Source: Algicola sagamiensis DSM 14643
GTDB taxonomy: Bacteria > Pseudomonadota > Gammaproteobacteria > Enterobacterales > Alteromonadaceae
Length of the DNA: 64,000 nucleotides
Direction of reading: 5' to 3'
Assembly (NCBI RefSeq): GCF_000374485.1
Contig: NZ_KB894491.1
Location: 558,546-622,545, forward strand
The notes beneath the pieces were generated by a model that saw nothing but the letters and a program-made list of their open reading frames with translations, did no database searches and had not been told where the DNA came from. Shown piece by piece: positions 36,042-44,315 of this stretch (position 1 is its first letter; every line of letters begins with the position of its first letter). The position numbers were made by a program, and so were the translations under genes.

Positions 36042-37589
36042 ATGGAGAGCAACGTGCGCCGAGAACGTTTTTCAGAGAAAATGTTTCGCTTGCTGGGGTG
36101 GGGTCACTGGTTTACGTTTTTTAATATTATTCTCGCCCTGCTCCTTTCAACTTACTATATCGCAACAGACCCACTACCCAGTACATTTCTTGGTGGGCTC
36201 TATAGTTTTGTCACCTTATTTGGTCATATCCCTTTTCTATTTTTTATTGGTTTTGTCCTAACCATATTTCCAATCAGTTTGATATTTCCTTACCCAAGGC
36301 ATATTCGAGGGATGGCTGCCTTGATTGCTGGTATTGGTATGTTTTCACTGATTGCGGATGCGATGACGTATAATCGATTCGGTTATCACTTAGGTTATGG
36401 CAGTCTTCAGCAATCTTTGGATATCATTGTTTCTTCGTTCCAGCGACATCCTGTCCAAGTTCCTGCTTATGTTATTTTCTTTATCTTAGGTATTTTGGCC
36501 TTCGAACTTGTGATCAGCAATTTCACCTGGCGCCACCTTATCGACTTACAAAGTAAAAAAATTGGTCGAAAAATCAGTTTCTTCTTCATCGCATGTTTCT
36601 GCACAAGCCAGCTTTTGCATATTTGGGGTGATGCAACACTCAATTTTGATATCACCAAGCAAAATAATATGCTGCCGCTTTCTTATCCAGCAACGGCAAA
36701 AACACTGCTTGCTAAGTATGACTTACTCGATAAAACGGCTTATGACGAAGAAAAAAGTAAATTACTGCTTCCTCAGCCAATTTCCGAAGCCGACTTTCCT
36801 AAAGGATCAAACTTGTGCAAACAACATGAAGGTATGCAAAACGCGCATATTTTATTTGTTGAAGGAATTATTCCTGAACTTGCAAAAGAGAAGTTCAGCG
36901 TTAAAGCGCGACTTCTTGTTTCGCAAAGCGTCGACGAAACCATTAGTACCAGCTGGTTAGGTACCCCAATGCTGTATGAATACAGCCAATTGATTGCAAC
37001 GCCAGATAAACCAAAATGGGTTGATGGACTCGGCTTGACCACCATATTTAATAATCAACACGGCGAAAAACAGATCAAACTCCAGGTGACCAAAGAAAAT
37101 ATAAACTTCTATTGGTTAACCCCAAGCCGCCTCATGGATCTACTCCAACAAATCCCACAGCACGATCGTGTCATGATGTTTAATGTTCAAAGCGAAAAGT
37201 CTACAACTGGATTTAATATACGCACCCTCTACGGTCGTGGTTTCCCTTCACCACATCATATTGTTTCAACCATTGATATCCTGCCTACACTGGTCGATGA
37301 ACTGGATTGCCGTAGTGAAATCGCTTATTTTGTAGGTGAAAGCTGGTTGCATACAAGAAAAGACCACGTCATAGGTACATATTTTAGCGATACGATCATC
37401 AGTGGACATAAAGATATCATCACCTCAATTTCAACACAGGGTGATGTTCGTCAGCTTTCGCTAAGGACAGGCCGTGTGTTGACACAACCACCCGATATTC
37501 GAGCCGTCTTAAAAACGGCCAAGCAATTAACGAAGCTCAAGCCTAAAAATAGACAAAAAAAAGCTCAGCAGATTGCTGAGCCGGAATAA
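36042..37589 (+). CDS. yejM: YejM/PbgA-like inner-membrane protein, short periplasmic domain
   Basis: 515 residues against about 586 in E. coli. The N-terminal part has five membrane helices (about 20-40, 50-70, 85-105, 140-160, 175-195; DUF3413). The periplasmic part is sulfatase/phosphatase-fold related, with HHIVSTIDILPTLVDELDC near 415-430 as in YejM, but is shorter and shows Glu in AHILFVEGI where active hydrolases have a metal-binding Asp. In enterobacteria YejM senses periplasmic LPS and controls LpxC stability through LapB. The same role is inferred here. The last codons contain the bfr terminator of the opposite strand. Position after yejL supports the assignment. Confidence 0.85.
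   Translation: MESNVRRERFSEKMFRLLGWGHWFTFFNIILALLLSTYYIATDPLPSTFLGGLYSFVTLFGHIPFLFFIGFVLTIFPISLIFPYPRHIRGMAALIAGIGMFSLIADAMTYNRFGYHLGYGSLQQSLDIIVSSFQRHPVQVPAYVIFFILGILAFELVISNFTWRHLIDLQSKKIGRKISFFFIACFCTSQLLHIWGDATLNFDITKQNNMLPLSYPATAKTLLAKYDLLDKTAYDEEKSKLLLPQPISEADFPKGSNLCKQHEGMQNAHILFVEGIIPELAKEKFSVKARLLVSQSVDETISTSWLGTPMLYEYSQLIATPDKPKWVDGLGLTTIFNNQHGEKQIKLQVTKENINFYWLTPSRLMDLLQQIPQHDRVMMFNVQSEKSTTGFNIRTLYGRGFPSPHHIVSTIDILPTLVDELDCRSEIAYFVGESWLHTRKDHVIGTYFSDTIISGHKDIITSISTQGDVRQLSLRTGRVLTQPPDIRAVLKTAKQLTKLKPKNRQKKAQQIAEPE
37555..37581 (-). terminator. Intrinsic terminator of bfr, inside the yejM coding end
   Basis: On the minus strand: stem GCTCAGC/GCTGAGC, five-base loop, then eight T. 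It lies about 18 bases after the bfr stop and within the last codons of convergent yejM, so the two genes share these bases. Confidence 0.85.
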
Positions 37590-37598
37590 AACCAATAA

Positions 37599-38072
37599 CT
37601 AATCTGAAATAGTTTGGGATTGGATGTAATTTTCTAATCCCATTTTATCAATGAGTCCGAGCTGGGTTTCAAGCCAATCAACATGCTCTTCTTCATTTTC
37701 TAAAATTTCCTCGAAGAGCTCTCGGCTGACATAATCTCGTACACTTTCACAATACTCAATTGCGTCTTTCAGGTCTGGAATCGCCGTCATTTCAAGCTTT
37801 AAATCACATTCCAGCATCTCTTTCGTGTTTTCACCGATATAAAGTTTGCCGAGGTCTTGAAAATTAGGAAGCCCTTCTAAGAACAAGATCCGCTCTGTGA
37901 GTTTGTCGGCATGCTTCATTTCTTCGATAGACTCTTCATATTCCTTTTCTGCAATTGCTTTCAATCCCCAGTCTTTATACATTCTTGCATGCAGAAAGTA
38001 CTGGTTAATCGCAATCAACTCATTGCCAAGTGCTTTATTGAGATGCTCAATGACTTTTGGATCGCCTTTCAT
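37599..38072 (-). CDS. bfr: Bacterioferritin
   Basis: Haem-containing iron-storage protein, 157 residues from the ATG that matches the E. coli start (MKGD). Ferroxidase ligands E18, E51 and H54 and the haem ligand M52 (in EEMKHADKL) are present; further ligands lie in the fourth helix ([11 protein letters not shown]). It forms a 24-mer shell in known cases. bfd lies upstream on the same strand with a gap of about 250 bases. Confidence 0.95.
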   Translation of the reverse strand: MKGDPKVIEHLNKALGNELIAINQYFLHARMYKDWGLKAIAEKEYEESIEEMKHADKLTERILFLEGLPNFQDLGKLYIGENTKEMLECDLKLEMTAIPDLKDAIEYCESVRDYVSRELFEEILENEEEHVDWLETQLGLIDKMGLENYIQSQTISD

Positions 38073-38201
38073 AATATTAACCTCGCCCATTCACTGTTGC
38101 CCATTTCACGCCGCGGAAGCTCTCAGGCTGACAGGTATTGATGTTGTTTGATGCTCGGTGTAGGGCGAACAGTACAACGCATCAGCAAGAGAAAATCAAA
38201 G

Positions 38202-38235
38202 TGATAGTATTGCATTTGATAATATAGTATTGGAT
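38202..38235 (-). promoter_or_regulatory. A+T-rich repeat region upstream of bfr, possible Fur-binding area
   Basis: Contains GATAGTATTG and GATAATATAGTATTGG, that is two ATAGTATTG copies and several GATAAT-like hexamers, which resemble Fur half-sites. It lies between bfd and bfr. Weak evidence; no full Fur palindrome is present. Confidence 0.3.
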
Positions 38236-38319
38236 GGAAGTTGATGAACGTCAAAGTCTAAGGCGAACTAGATCGCTCACCTGATATAAGGAAAGTCTTT
38301 GGGAAACGACTTGGGTTAT

Positions 38320-38538
38320 TTAAGCCGCTTCGTAAGCTAAGTCAGTGTTTGCTTTTTTGACCGATTGTTCGCCCTTCTCTTGAAAGTCATTGACCATTTG
38401 CGAAGCTTCAATGACACATTTGCCACATTGACTGCCCACGCCTAAACAGGATTTAATTTCTCTCATTGATGTACAGCCCGCTTCCATGGCTTTTTTAATC
38501 TGTCTATCCGTGACCGCTTTACAAATACAGACGTACAT
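38320..38538 (-). CDS. bfd: Bacterioferritin-associated ferredoxin
   Basis: 72 residues with a BFD-type [2Fe-2S] domain: Cys4, Cys6, Cys38 and Cys41 (MYVCICKAV, GSQCGKCV). It reduces the core iron of Bfr so that it can leave the shell. The Lys-rich tail is longer than that of E. coli Bfd (64 residues). A Fur-like site covers its promoter, so it should be made in iron starvation. Confidence 0.93.
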   Translation of the reverse strand: MYVCICKAVTDRQIKKAMEAGCTSMREIKSCLGVGSQCGKCVIEASQMVNDFQEKGEQSVKKANTDLAYEAA

Positions 38539-38566
38539 AAAAAACTCACAATTTAGTATTAAGCGA

Positions 38567-38595
38567 AGCTTAATCTAAATGAGAATACTTTTCAA
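38567..38595 (-). promoter_or_regulatory. bfd promoter with overlapping Fur-like box
   Basis: On the minus strand: -35 TTGAAA, 17-base spacer, -10 TAAGCT. The spacer and -35 contain TGAAAAGTATTCTCA (38580-38594), which matches the Fur 7-1-7 pattern TGATAAT-n-ATTATCA at most positions. A second dyad, ATTAAGC-n3-GCTTAAT (38558-38574), covers the -10. Confidence 0.55.
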
Positions 38596-38720
38596 TTTCA
38601 ACTCGTGTATAAATCAAACGCGTCTGGCTATCCTATTCTTTCTTCATGGATTTTATTTTGTAAAAGAATCAGCCCGTTTCATGACTTACTTTAGGAATAA
38701 ACGAAAAGTAACAATATCAC

Positions 38721-39230
38721 CTATTTCAGATGTTGAATGAGCTGAGCCTCCCGCGAAGGCTTCATGCCTATCGCTCTCCCTTCTTCAATAGCAATTTGTT
38801 TATCTTTACCCTGCTGGATCTGATAGGCCGCCCAAAACATACCCACTCGATTCGCAGAAGCGCAGTGAATCAAAACAGGGTGATTCTTTTTATCTTCAAT
38901 GATTATTTTAAATTGCTGAAAATCAGCTTTTGTTGGCCAGGCACTACTCACAGGGATATTCACATAAGTCAAACTATGTTTTCTTGCTAATGCCGCTTCA
39001 TCCTTCGTCCCCTCACCTTCCGTACGCATATCAATAATGGTCTTGAAACCATGGTTTTTTAGCTCTTCGATCGCCCCTTCTTTTAATGTGCCAGAAGTTG
39101 CAATGCTTTGTGTATGGCGATGATAGTTAAAAATACTCTGGCTCACAACATCACCAAATGGGACCTGTTCTGTCGCATATGATGAGGAATTAGCAAAAAG
39201 TAATAGGGAAAGGCATAGGATTTTTTTCAT
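38721..39230 (-). CDS. Secreted protein-tyrosine-phosphatase-like protein
   Basis: 169 residues with a signal peptide (MKKILCLSLLLFANSSSYA). It shows the DSP/DUF442 fold, with GFKTIIDMRTEGEG in place of the usual beta-strand motif and an active-site loop HCASANRVG. The loop is C-x4-R, one shorter than the C-x5-R of classical tyrosine phosphatases, as in the periplasmic PTP-like family that has HCASGNR. Periplasmic location is inferred from the signal peptide. Substrate unknown; stands alone. Confidence 0.8.
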   Translation of the reverse strand: MKKILCLSLLLFANSSSYATEQVPFGDVVSQSIFNYHRHTQSIATSGTLKEGAIEELKNHGFKTIIDMRTEGEGTKDEAALARKHSLTYVNIPVSSAWPTKADFQQFKIIIEDKKNHPVLIHCASANRVGMFWAAYQIQQGKDKQIAIEEGRAIGMKPSREAQLIQHLK

Positions 39231-39295
39231 GATCCGTCTTCTATTTATTAGTGAATAGCGTTTTTTACTCGAATAGCGTTTGAGTATACCTTGGG

Positions 39296-41269
39296 TTATT
39301 CGCTTCCTTCCAGCAAATAACGCTCTACGCGTTCAACTCGTCTAGGCTTGCCTTTGAGGATCAACGTATCTCGCTCCTCAAGAACCATTTCGTATGATGG
39401 GCTTGGCACTTCTGCCCCGTTTCTCCTCAAACCACTGATTTCAACGCGACGAGCCTCTAAGTTTAATGAACGAATAGTTTTGCCCACCCCAAAAGCATCT
39501 GAAGTTAATGTCACGGCGTGCAAATGTTCAAGACGGTCACGATCTTCTAAAGAGATTTCCGTATTTTCTCCAGGGTAAAAACCATGCATAAAACCATAAT
39601 GATTTTTTCTTTCCGTTTGCATTCGCCTTAAGATTCGAGAAACAGGAACGCCCGACATATAAAGCACATGGGAGACCAGCATCAATGCGCCTTCTAGCGC
39701 TTCTGGGATCACCTGCTCCGCACCTGCTTCCTGTAATGTATCCATATGCTGATCTGTACTCGTTCTTACAACAATCCTTACCGTTGGTGCCAATTCCTTC
39801 ACTGCACTAATAATCGATTCAGACTTATGCGGATCTTTGAAGGTAATAATCACGAGACGTGCTCGCTCTACACAAGACAAATGAAGAATTTCTTTTTGTC
39901 GGGCATGACCGAATATGACATCTTCCCCTGCCTGTTTTGCTTCTTCAACACGGAGTGGATCCAAGTCCAAAGCGACAAACGGGACCCCTTCTAATTTTAA
40001 AAAGCGACTGACCGTCTGCCCAACGCGACCAAACCCACAGATAATAACGTGGTTCGAATACAACGATGCTTTTTGTTGATCATTTTGTACACCATGTGCC
40101 TCCACGAACGAAAACCACTCAAGAACAGTTTGGTGGTATTGGATCATAAATGGTGTTAAGGCCATTGAAAGGACACCAATCCCGATGAGTATTGAAGACA
40201 TTTCAGCCGTCAGTAAGCCTTCGTTATTTGCCAGCGTCACAACAACAAACCCGAATTCGCCAACCTGGGAAAGAAAAATAGCACTCGCTAGCGCATCCTT
40301 TTTTGGCTGTTTTGCCCAGGCAATCAAAAAGTACAGGATCAAGATTTTGAGAATAATGACAACCACAAGCCCGATGACGAGCCAATACCACTGAGATATC
40401 AAGATATCGAGTTTCATTTGCATGCCAACGGATACAAAAAAGATCCCCATCAAGATATCTCGGAATGGACGAATATCGGCTTCTAACTGATGACGGTAGT
40501 TACTTTCGCTCAACATCATTCCCGCTAAAAACGAGCCAAGTGCCATCGACAATCCGAATAAGTGAGTTAACCCTGCTGCAATCAGACAAACAAGGAGCGC
40601 TGTAAGAACAAATAATTCGTCGGTACGCGTTTGTGCAACTTCATTAAAGACCTTTGGCAGGATCCATTTCCCAGCAGCAATCAACATAAAAAAGACACAG
40701 GCACCCTTAATGAGCGCAATCCCCAGCATCATCCAAAGCGTCTGCTCATGGGTACCACTGAGCATTGGTGTCACTATCAGTATTGGGACAACTGCCAAAT
40801 CTTGAAAAAGAAGCACACTAATCGCAAGCTGACCGCGCCTACCGTGGGTTAGTCCTTGCTCAGCAAGTTGCTTGATCACAACAGCCGTTGATGAAAGTGC
40901 AAGTGTTGCACCGATGACAAATGCAGACTCTAAAGTGTTATCAAAAACCCAGGCTAGCCCAAAAAAGATGAGCATTGTCATCACGACCTGCAATGAGCCA
41001 ATGCCTAATACCCAATGTCGCATAGCAATCAGTTTTGGAAGAGAGAACTCTAAGCCAAGTGAAAATAGTAGGAAGACAATCCCTATTTCACCGACATAAT
41101 GCATTTCCTCGACATTCGTCACTATCGCAATTCCAGAAGGACCGGCAATGATCCCAGCCGCTAAATAAGCGAGTACAGCAGGCATGTGGATGCGTTTAAA
41201 CATCCAGACAATCGCAACAGCGACAGCAAGTAATGAGACAACTTCAGTGAATATGCTGGTATTTTCCAT
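39296..41269 (-). CDS. Monovalent cation:proton antiporter, CPA2/Kef type
   Basis: 657 residues: an N-terminal Na+/H+ exchanger domain with about 12 or 13 helices (1-390), a TrkA-N (RCK) nucleotide-binding domain (HVIICGFGRVGQTVSRFL, about 405-525) and a TrkA-C domain (about 570-650). The ion-site pattern SSTAVVIKQLAEQGL (about 127-141) is present. It is closest in design to YbaL/KefB-type K+ efflux systems. No KefF/KefG ancillary reductase lies beside it, so glutathione gating is doubtful. Monocistronic. Confidence 0.92.
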   Translation of the reverse strand: MENTSIFTEVVSLLAVAVAIVWMFKRIHMPAVLAYLAAGIIAGPSGIAIVTNVEEMHYVGEIGIVFLLFSLGLEFSLPKLIAMRHWVLGIGSLQVVMTMLIFFGLAWVFDNTLESAFVIGATLALSSTAVVIKQLAEQGLTHGRRGQLAISVLLFQDLAVVPILIVTPMLSGTHEQTLWMMLGIALIKGACVFFMLIAAGKWILPKVFNEVAQTRTDELFVLTALLVCLIAAGLTHLFGLSMALGSFLAGMMLSESNYRHQLEADIRPFRDILMGIFFVSVGMQMKLDILISQWYWLVIGLVVVIILKILILYFLIAWAKQPKKDALASAIFLSQVGEFGFVVVTLANNEGLLTAEMSSILIGIGVLSMALTPFMIQYHQTVLEWFSFVEAHGVQNDQQKASLYSNHVIICGFGRVGQTVSRFLKLEGVPFVALDLDPLRVEEAKQAGEDVIFGHARQKEILHLSCVERARLVIITFKDPHKSESIISAVKELAPTVRIVVRTSTDQHMDTLQEAGAEQVIPEALEGALMLVSHVLYMSGVPVSRILRRMQTERKNHYGFMHGFYPGENTEISLEDRDRLEHLHAVTLTSDAFGVGKTIRSLNLEARRVEISGLRRNGAEVPSPSYEMVLEERDTLILKGKPRRVERVERYLLEGSE

Positions 41270-41333
41270 TCAACCTCTAATTGATGCGTGATGATTGACG
41301 TTTTTTTGGCATCAATAGAAAGTAAAGACAAAG

Positions 41334-41355
41334 AACTCCTCATCCTCAAGGAGTT
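41334..41355 (+). other. Hairpin upstream of the GGDEF gene
   Basis: AACTCCT/AGGAGTT stem with an eight-base loop, 7 bases before a sigma-54-like site. It may be an operator dyad or the terminator of something unseen; there is no T-run. Confidence 0.35.
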
Positions 41356-41361
41356 ATCTGT

Positions 41362-41379
41362 TTGGCATAAATAATGCTT
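41362..41379 (+). promoter_or_regulatory. Possible sigma-54 promoter of the GGDEF gene
   Basis: TTGGCATAAATAATGCTT has the invariant GG-N10-GC spacing and TGGCA / TGC cores of the sigma-54 -24/-12 consensus, with one mismatch in each core (TGGCAC and TTGC expected). About 45 bases before the start codon. Confidence 0.4.
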
Positions 41380-41421
41380 TGGATTGATTGAACATTAATC
41401 TTTCATTCTTTGGAGGTCGTT

Positions 41422-42336
41422 ATGAATGCAATGCTCGCCTTTCAAACAAACGCACAGCACCTGACAAACAACGCGCTAGATTTGCCGTTGCAAAGGCATT
41501 ACCCATTCAATTATGACACTTTTATTCATCAGCCATTACTTCAACTTCTTCAGCAATTGCAAACCACTTTAGACATCCATCAACTCGTTACCATTTTCCG
41601 AAATGAAATGACAAAATTATTCCCACTGAGTCATCTTTTTATTCGAACAGAGCGCTATGAGTGGCACAAATCCCTCGACGATATTACTTTGTACGAAGAA
41701 GAAATCATGATCGGTGATGAAAAAAATTCACTTGGCACAATTCTCTACGGATTTAGCCATATTCTCTCCAAAGCACAGATGAAACAACTAAAACTGATGC
41801 ATCAAGTGCTGTTTTACCCTTTAAAAAATGCGCTTGCTTATTCGAATATGCAGGAATTGGCAATGGTCGACCCATTGACTGGGCTTGGAAACCGAAGCCA
41901 GTTTGAGAAGGAATACGCTGAGCGACAAGATCGTGCCGCACGATATGGACAACCATTTTCCATTTTGATGTTGGATCTAGATAACTTTAAGCATGTGAAC
42001 GACTGTTACGGCCATACGATTGGCGATGAAGTGTTGAATTTATTTGCCAATCTACTTCAACGCGCACTGAGAGCAACCGATACAGCATTTCGTTTTGGGG
42101 GCGATGAATTTCTTGTCCTTGCAGACACCAATAAAGAATCACCCACCGAATGTATCTGTGAGCGGATCCTTGCAGCAGCCAATGAGCACCCAAGATTGAA
42201 AGATCTCGATGTCACTGTATCGATAGGCTCTGCCAATTGGTGCACTCATGATTGCGGTAAGCGCCTTCTCCAACGAAGTGATGATGCGCTGTATACCGCG
42301 AAGTACAGTGGCAAAAATAGATATTATGTCAGCTAA
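41422..42336 (+). CDS. Diguanylate cyclase (GGDEF domain)
   Basis: 304 residues. The N-terminal half (1-145) has no recognised sensor domain; the C-terminal half is a GGDEF domain with DPLTGLGNRSQFE at its start and an intact active site RFGGDEFLVLA (about 224-234). It should make cyclic di-GMP from two GTP. No I-site RxxD five residues upstream of GGDEF is clear, apart from RATD in ALRATDTAFRFGG, which does fit the RxxD spacing. Start at the ATG with GGAGG five bases upstream. No membrane segment. Confidence 0.92.
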   Translation: MNAMLAFQTNAQHLTNNALDLPLQRHYPFNYDTFIHQPLLQLLQQLQTTLDIHQLVTIFRNEMTKLFPLSHLFIRTERYEWHKSLDDITLYEEEIMIGDEKNSLGTILYGFSHILSKAQMKQLKLMHQVLFYPLKNALAYSNMQELAMVDPLTGLGNRSQFEKEYAERQDRAARYGQPFSILMLDLDNFKHVNDCYGHTIGDEVLNLFANLLQRALRATDTAFRFGGDEFLVLADTNKESPTECICERILAAANEHPRLKDLDVTVSIGSANWCTHDCGKRLLQRSDDALYTAKYSGKNRYYVS

Positions 42337-42366
42337 AAACAATCTCTAGAAAAAACAATCTCTAGA
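42335..42366. repeat. Perfect 16-bp tandem duplication between convergent stops
   Basis: AAAAACAATCTCTAGA occurs twice in a row. The first copy begins in the GGDEF stop codon; the second contains the stop of the DUF924 gene (42362-42364). It looks like a recent slippage duplication. Confidence 0.8.
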
Positions 42367-42901
42367 ATGAAGACCCCGGTTGCTGCAAGAAGGTCAGCTC
42401 CTCTGATGTTGACTTTCGGCCCAGCCACTTGTTGCGATGAGGATAACGACCAAACCTGTTGATAATGTCTTGGTGCAATTTTTCGAAATGGAGTTGATTT
42501 TCCAAACCAAGAGATTCAAATAGTCGAACCGCTTCAACGTGTACTTTTTTAGATTCGCTATGCATGTAGGGCATATACAAAAAGGCACGCTCTGTCGGTG
42601 TTAACTTTAAATCATCTTCATTTCGGACAGCTTCTTGGGCAAGAACAAGTGCGATGCTGTCTGCTTCGAAAGCGCGTGCATCATCTCGATAGATATTTCT
42701 AGAGAACTGGTCAAGAACAATGACTTCCGCTAATCGTCCTCTCGGGCTTTCTCGCCAATGTGAGAGTTCACCAGCTTTTGCTTGGGTGAGTACGGAAGCA
42801 AAATGATCACGGATCTTTTGATCAAATGTATCACTTTTTTGCCACCAGTCCGATTGCGAACATTCGTCAAACCAAAACGTTAAAATATCATCTTCATTCA
42901 T
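42362..42901 (-). CDS. DUF924 family protein
   Basis: 179 residues, TPR-like helical DUF924 family: ILTFWFDECSQSDWWQKSDTFD at the start and VIVLDQFSRNIYRDDARAF are the signature. Function unknown. Its start overlaps the tilS stop by four bases, so it is translationally coupled to tilS. Confidence 0.9.
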   Translation of the reverse strand: MNEDDILTFWFDECSQSDWWQKSDTFDQKIRDHFASVLTQAKAGELSHWRESPRGRLAEVIVLDQFSRNIYRDDARAFEADSIALVLAQEAVRNEDDLKLTPTERAFLYMPYMHSESKKVHVEAVRLFESLGLENQLHFEKLHQDIINRFGRYPHRNKWLGRKSTSEELTFLQQPGSSF

Positions 42902-44277
42902 TCGCGACCTCTTATATCAGGTGTTTTGTCAGGTGAATGTGCTTTTGTCACGTGAATATAGTATTTCTTTTTAACATTGTTCCGATGAAAGCTGTTTTCA
43001 ATCTGGCATTGAAAATGTCCATAAGCGCACTGTAAGACATTCTCAACAAAAAATAAGGGGATCCGAGGTCTTTCCCAAGGTGGCACAGATAGCTCCTTCC
43101 ATATTTGTTTGAGCGTCTGAGAACGTTCACGGTACAAAGGCTTACATCTCTCTTGCATCCCCCCAAAGCGAAGCTCAATCTGATCAGCGCCTTCCGACAT
43201 AATAAACCACTCGGAAGGTTCATATTCACTCAGCCTGACCGTTCCAACAGGTGTCGGTACATTCTGATCGATAACAAGCGTGACTGAGTCGGAAAAAGCT
43301 TGAACATCCTGTGCACTCAAGAGGTAAAGCCTTCCGGAAAAACGTCTGATTTGATATCCCTGAATTTTCACCGATGCTTGTGCATCCGCCTTTGAGGCAA
43401 TGATATTTCGCTCAATTTCCTGAATTTGCGAAAATGATGGATAACACGCAACGCTCTTCTTCACCCACTCCCGCAATACATTATGAAACCTAGCGGTTGA
43501 TAATTGCTCTCTCGCATCCAAATTTAAGCAATGCTCTGCATCTTTCCAGATTTTCAGGTCGGATTGCGTGACTTCATCAATAATGGATTGTTGTGTTTGC
43601 AAGATGTCAATCGAGCGCCCCCAAGCGGAAGCAAGTCCAGGCCAGCGCTCTTGAAGTACTGGCAAAACCTGATGTCGAATAAAGTTTCTATCAAACGTCT
43701 CATCCTGATTGCTTTCATCTTCAACCCATGACCACCCTTCTTCCTGCGCTGTTTGTAAAATCGTCTTTCGCTCTATCCTGAGCAATGGCCGGAATAAATA
43801 CCTGTCACCTTGCCAAGGTGCCAACGTCGACATACACGTCAACCCTTGAAGGCCAGAGCCTCGTTTTAAATGAAGCAGAAAAGTTTCCATTTGATCCGTG
43901 AGGTGATGCCCTGTCACCAGGATATCACCTGCACAAGTCAGTCGTTCAAGTGCAGCATATCGCGCTTCTCTTGCCACAGCTTCCAGGCTTTGCCTGGGTT
44001 GTCGATTGAGCTGAACCGATTCAACCTGAAGTGAAATACCGAGCGAGTCACACAAAACCTGGCATAAATCACGCCAAGAAAGCGCATTCGGACTCAATCC
44101 ATGATTGATATGAATTGCACGCAAATGAAAAGGATAAAATGACCTGAGGTGATGGAATAAATATAAAAGGCAGACGGAATCCAGGCCACCACTCAGCCCA
44201 ACTACAAACCTAACTTTGTCGAGGTCAGGAAAGCTTGCAAATTGCTGTTCCAGATGTTTTAACAGAGTTGAAAACAT
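42898..44277 (-). CDS. tilS: tRNA(Ile)-lysidine synthase
   Basis: Modifies C34 of tRNA-Ile(CAU) to lysidine so that it reads AUA; essential. From the ATG at 44277 it is 459 residues. PP-loop motif GLSGGLDS (about 28-35), then N-type ATPase, substrate-binding and C-terminal TilS domains. The frame is open to 44322, but that would run through the accA terminator hairpin, so the later ATG is chosen. It has no clear Shine-Dalgarno. The C-terminal 40 residues are basic and unlike E. coli TilS. Confidence 0.92.
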   Translation of the reverse strand: MFSTLLKHLEQQFASFPDLDKVRFVVGLSGGLDSVCLLYLFHHLRSFYPFHLRAIHINHGLSPNALSWRDLCQVLCDSLGISLQVESVQLNRQPRQSLEAVAREARYAALERLTCAGDILVTGHHLTDQMETFLLHLKRGSGLQGLTCMSTLAPWQGDRYLFRPLLRIERKTILQTAQEEGWSWVEDESNQDETFDRNFIRHQVLPVLQERWPGLASAWGRSIDILQTQQSIIDEVTQSDLKIWKDAEHCLNLDAREQLSTARFHNVLREWVKKSVACYPSFSQIQEIERNIIASKADAQASVKIQGYQIRRFSGRLYLLSAQDVQAFSDSVTLVIDQNVPTPVGTVRLSEYEPSEWFIMSEGADQIELRFGGMQERCKPLYRERSQTLKQIWKELSVPPWERPRIPLFFVENVLQCAYGHFQCQIENSFHRNNVKKKYYIHVTKAHSPDKTPDIRGRE

Positions 44278-44286
44278 AGCAGTTAG

Positions 44287-44312
44287 AAAAAAACCGCCAA
44301 CGGCGGTTTTTT
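44287..44312 (-). terminator. Intrinsic terminator of accA, ten bases before tilS
   Basis: CCGCC/GGCGG stem with flanking A6-7 and T6, loop AAC. The A/T runs extend the stem to about 11 bases. It starts four bases after the accA stop and ends ten bases before the tilS start. Confidence 0.85.
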
Positions 44313-44315
44313 CGA

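Noticed and set aside
38091-38319. Possible riboswitch-like leader of bfr
   Set aside because: Long leader, but no known riboswitch core could be recognised; only a weak A+T-rich Fur-like area is noted.
39296-41269. Glutathione-gated KefB/KefC with ancillary subunit
   Set aside because: No kefF/kefG-like gene is adjacent, so only a general CPA2 call is made.
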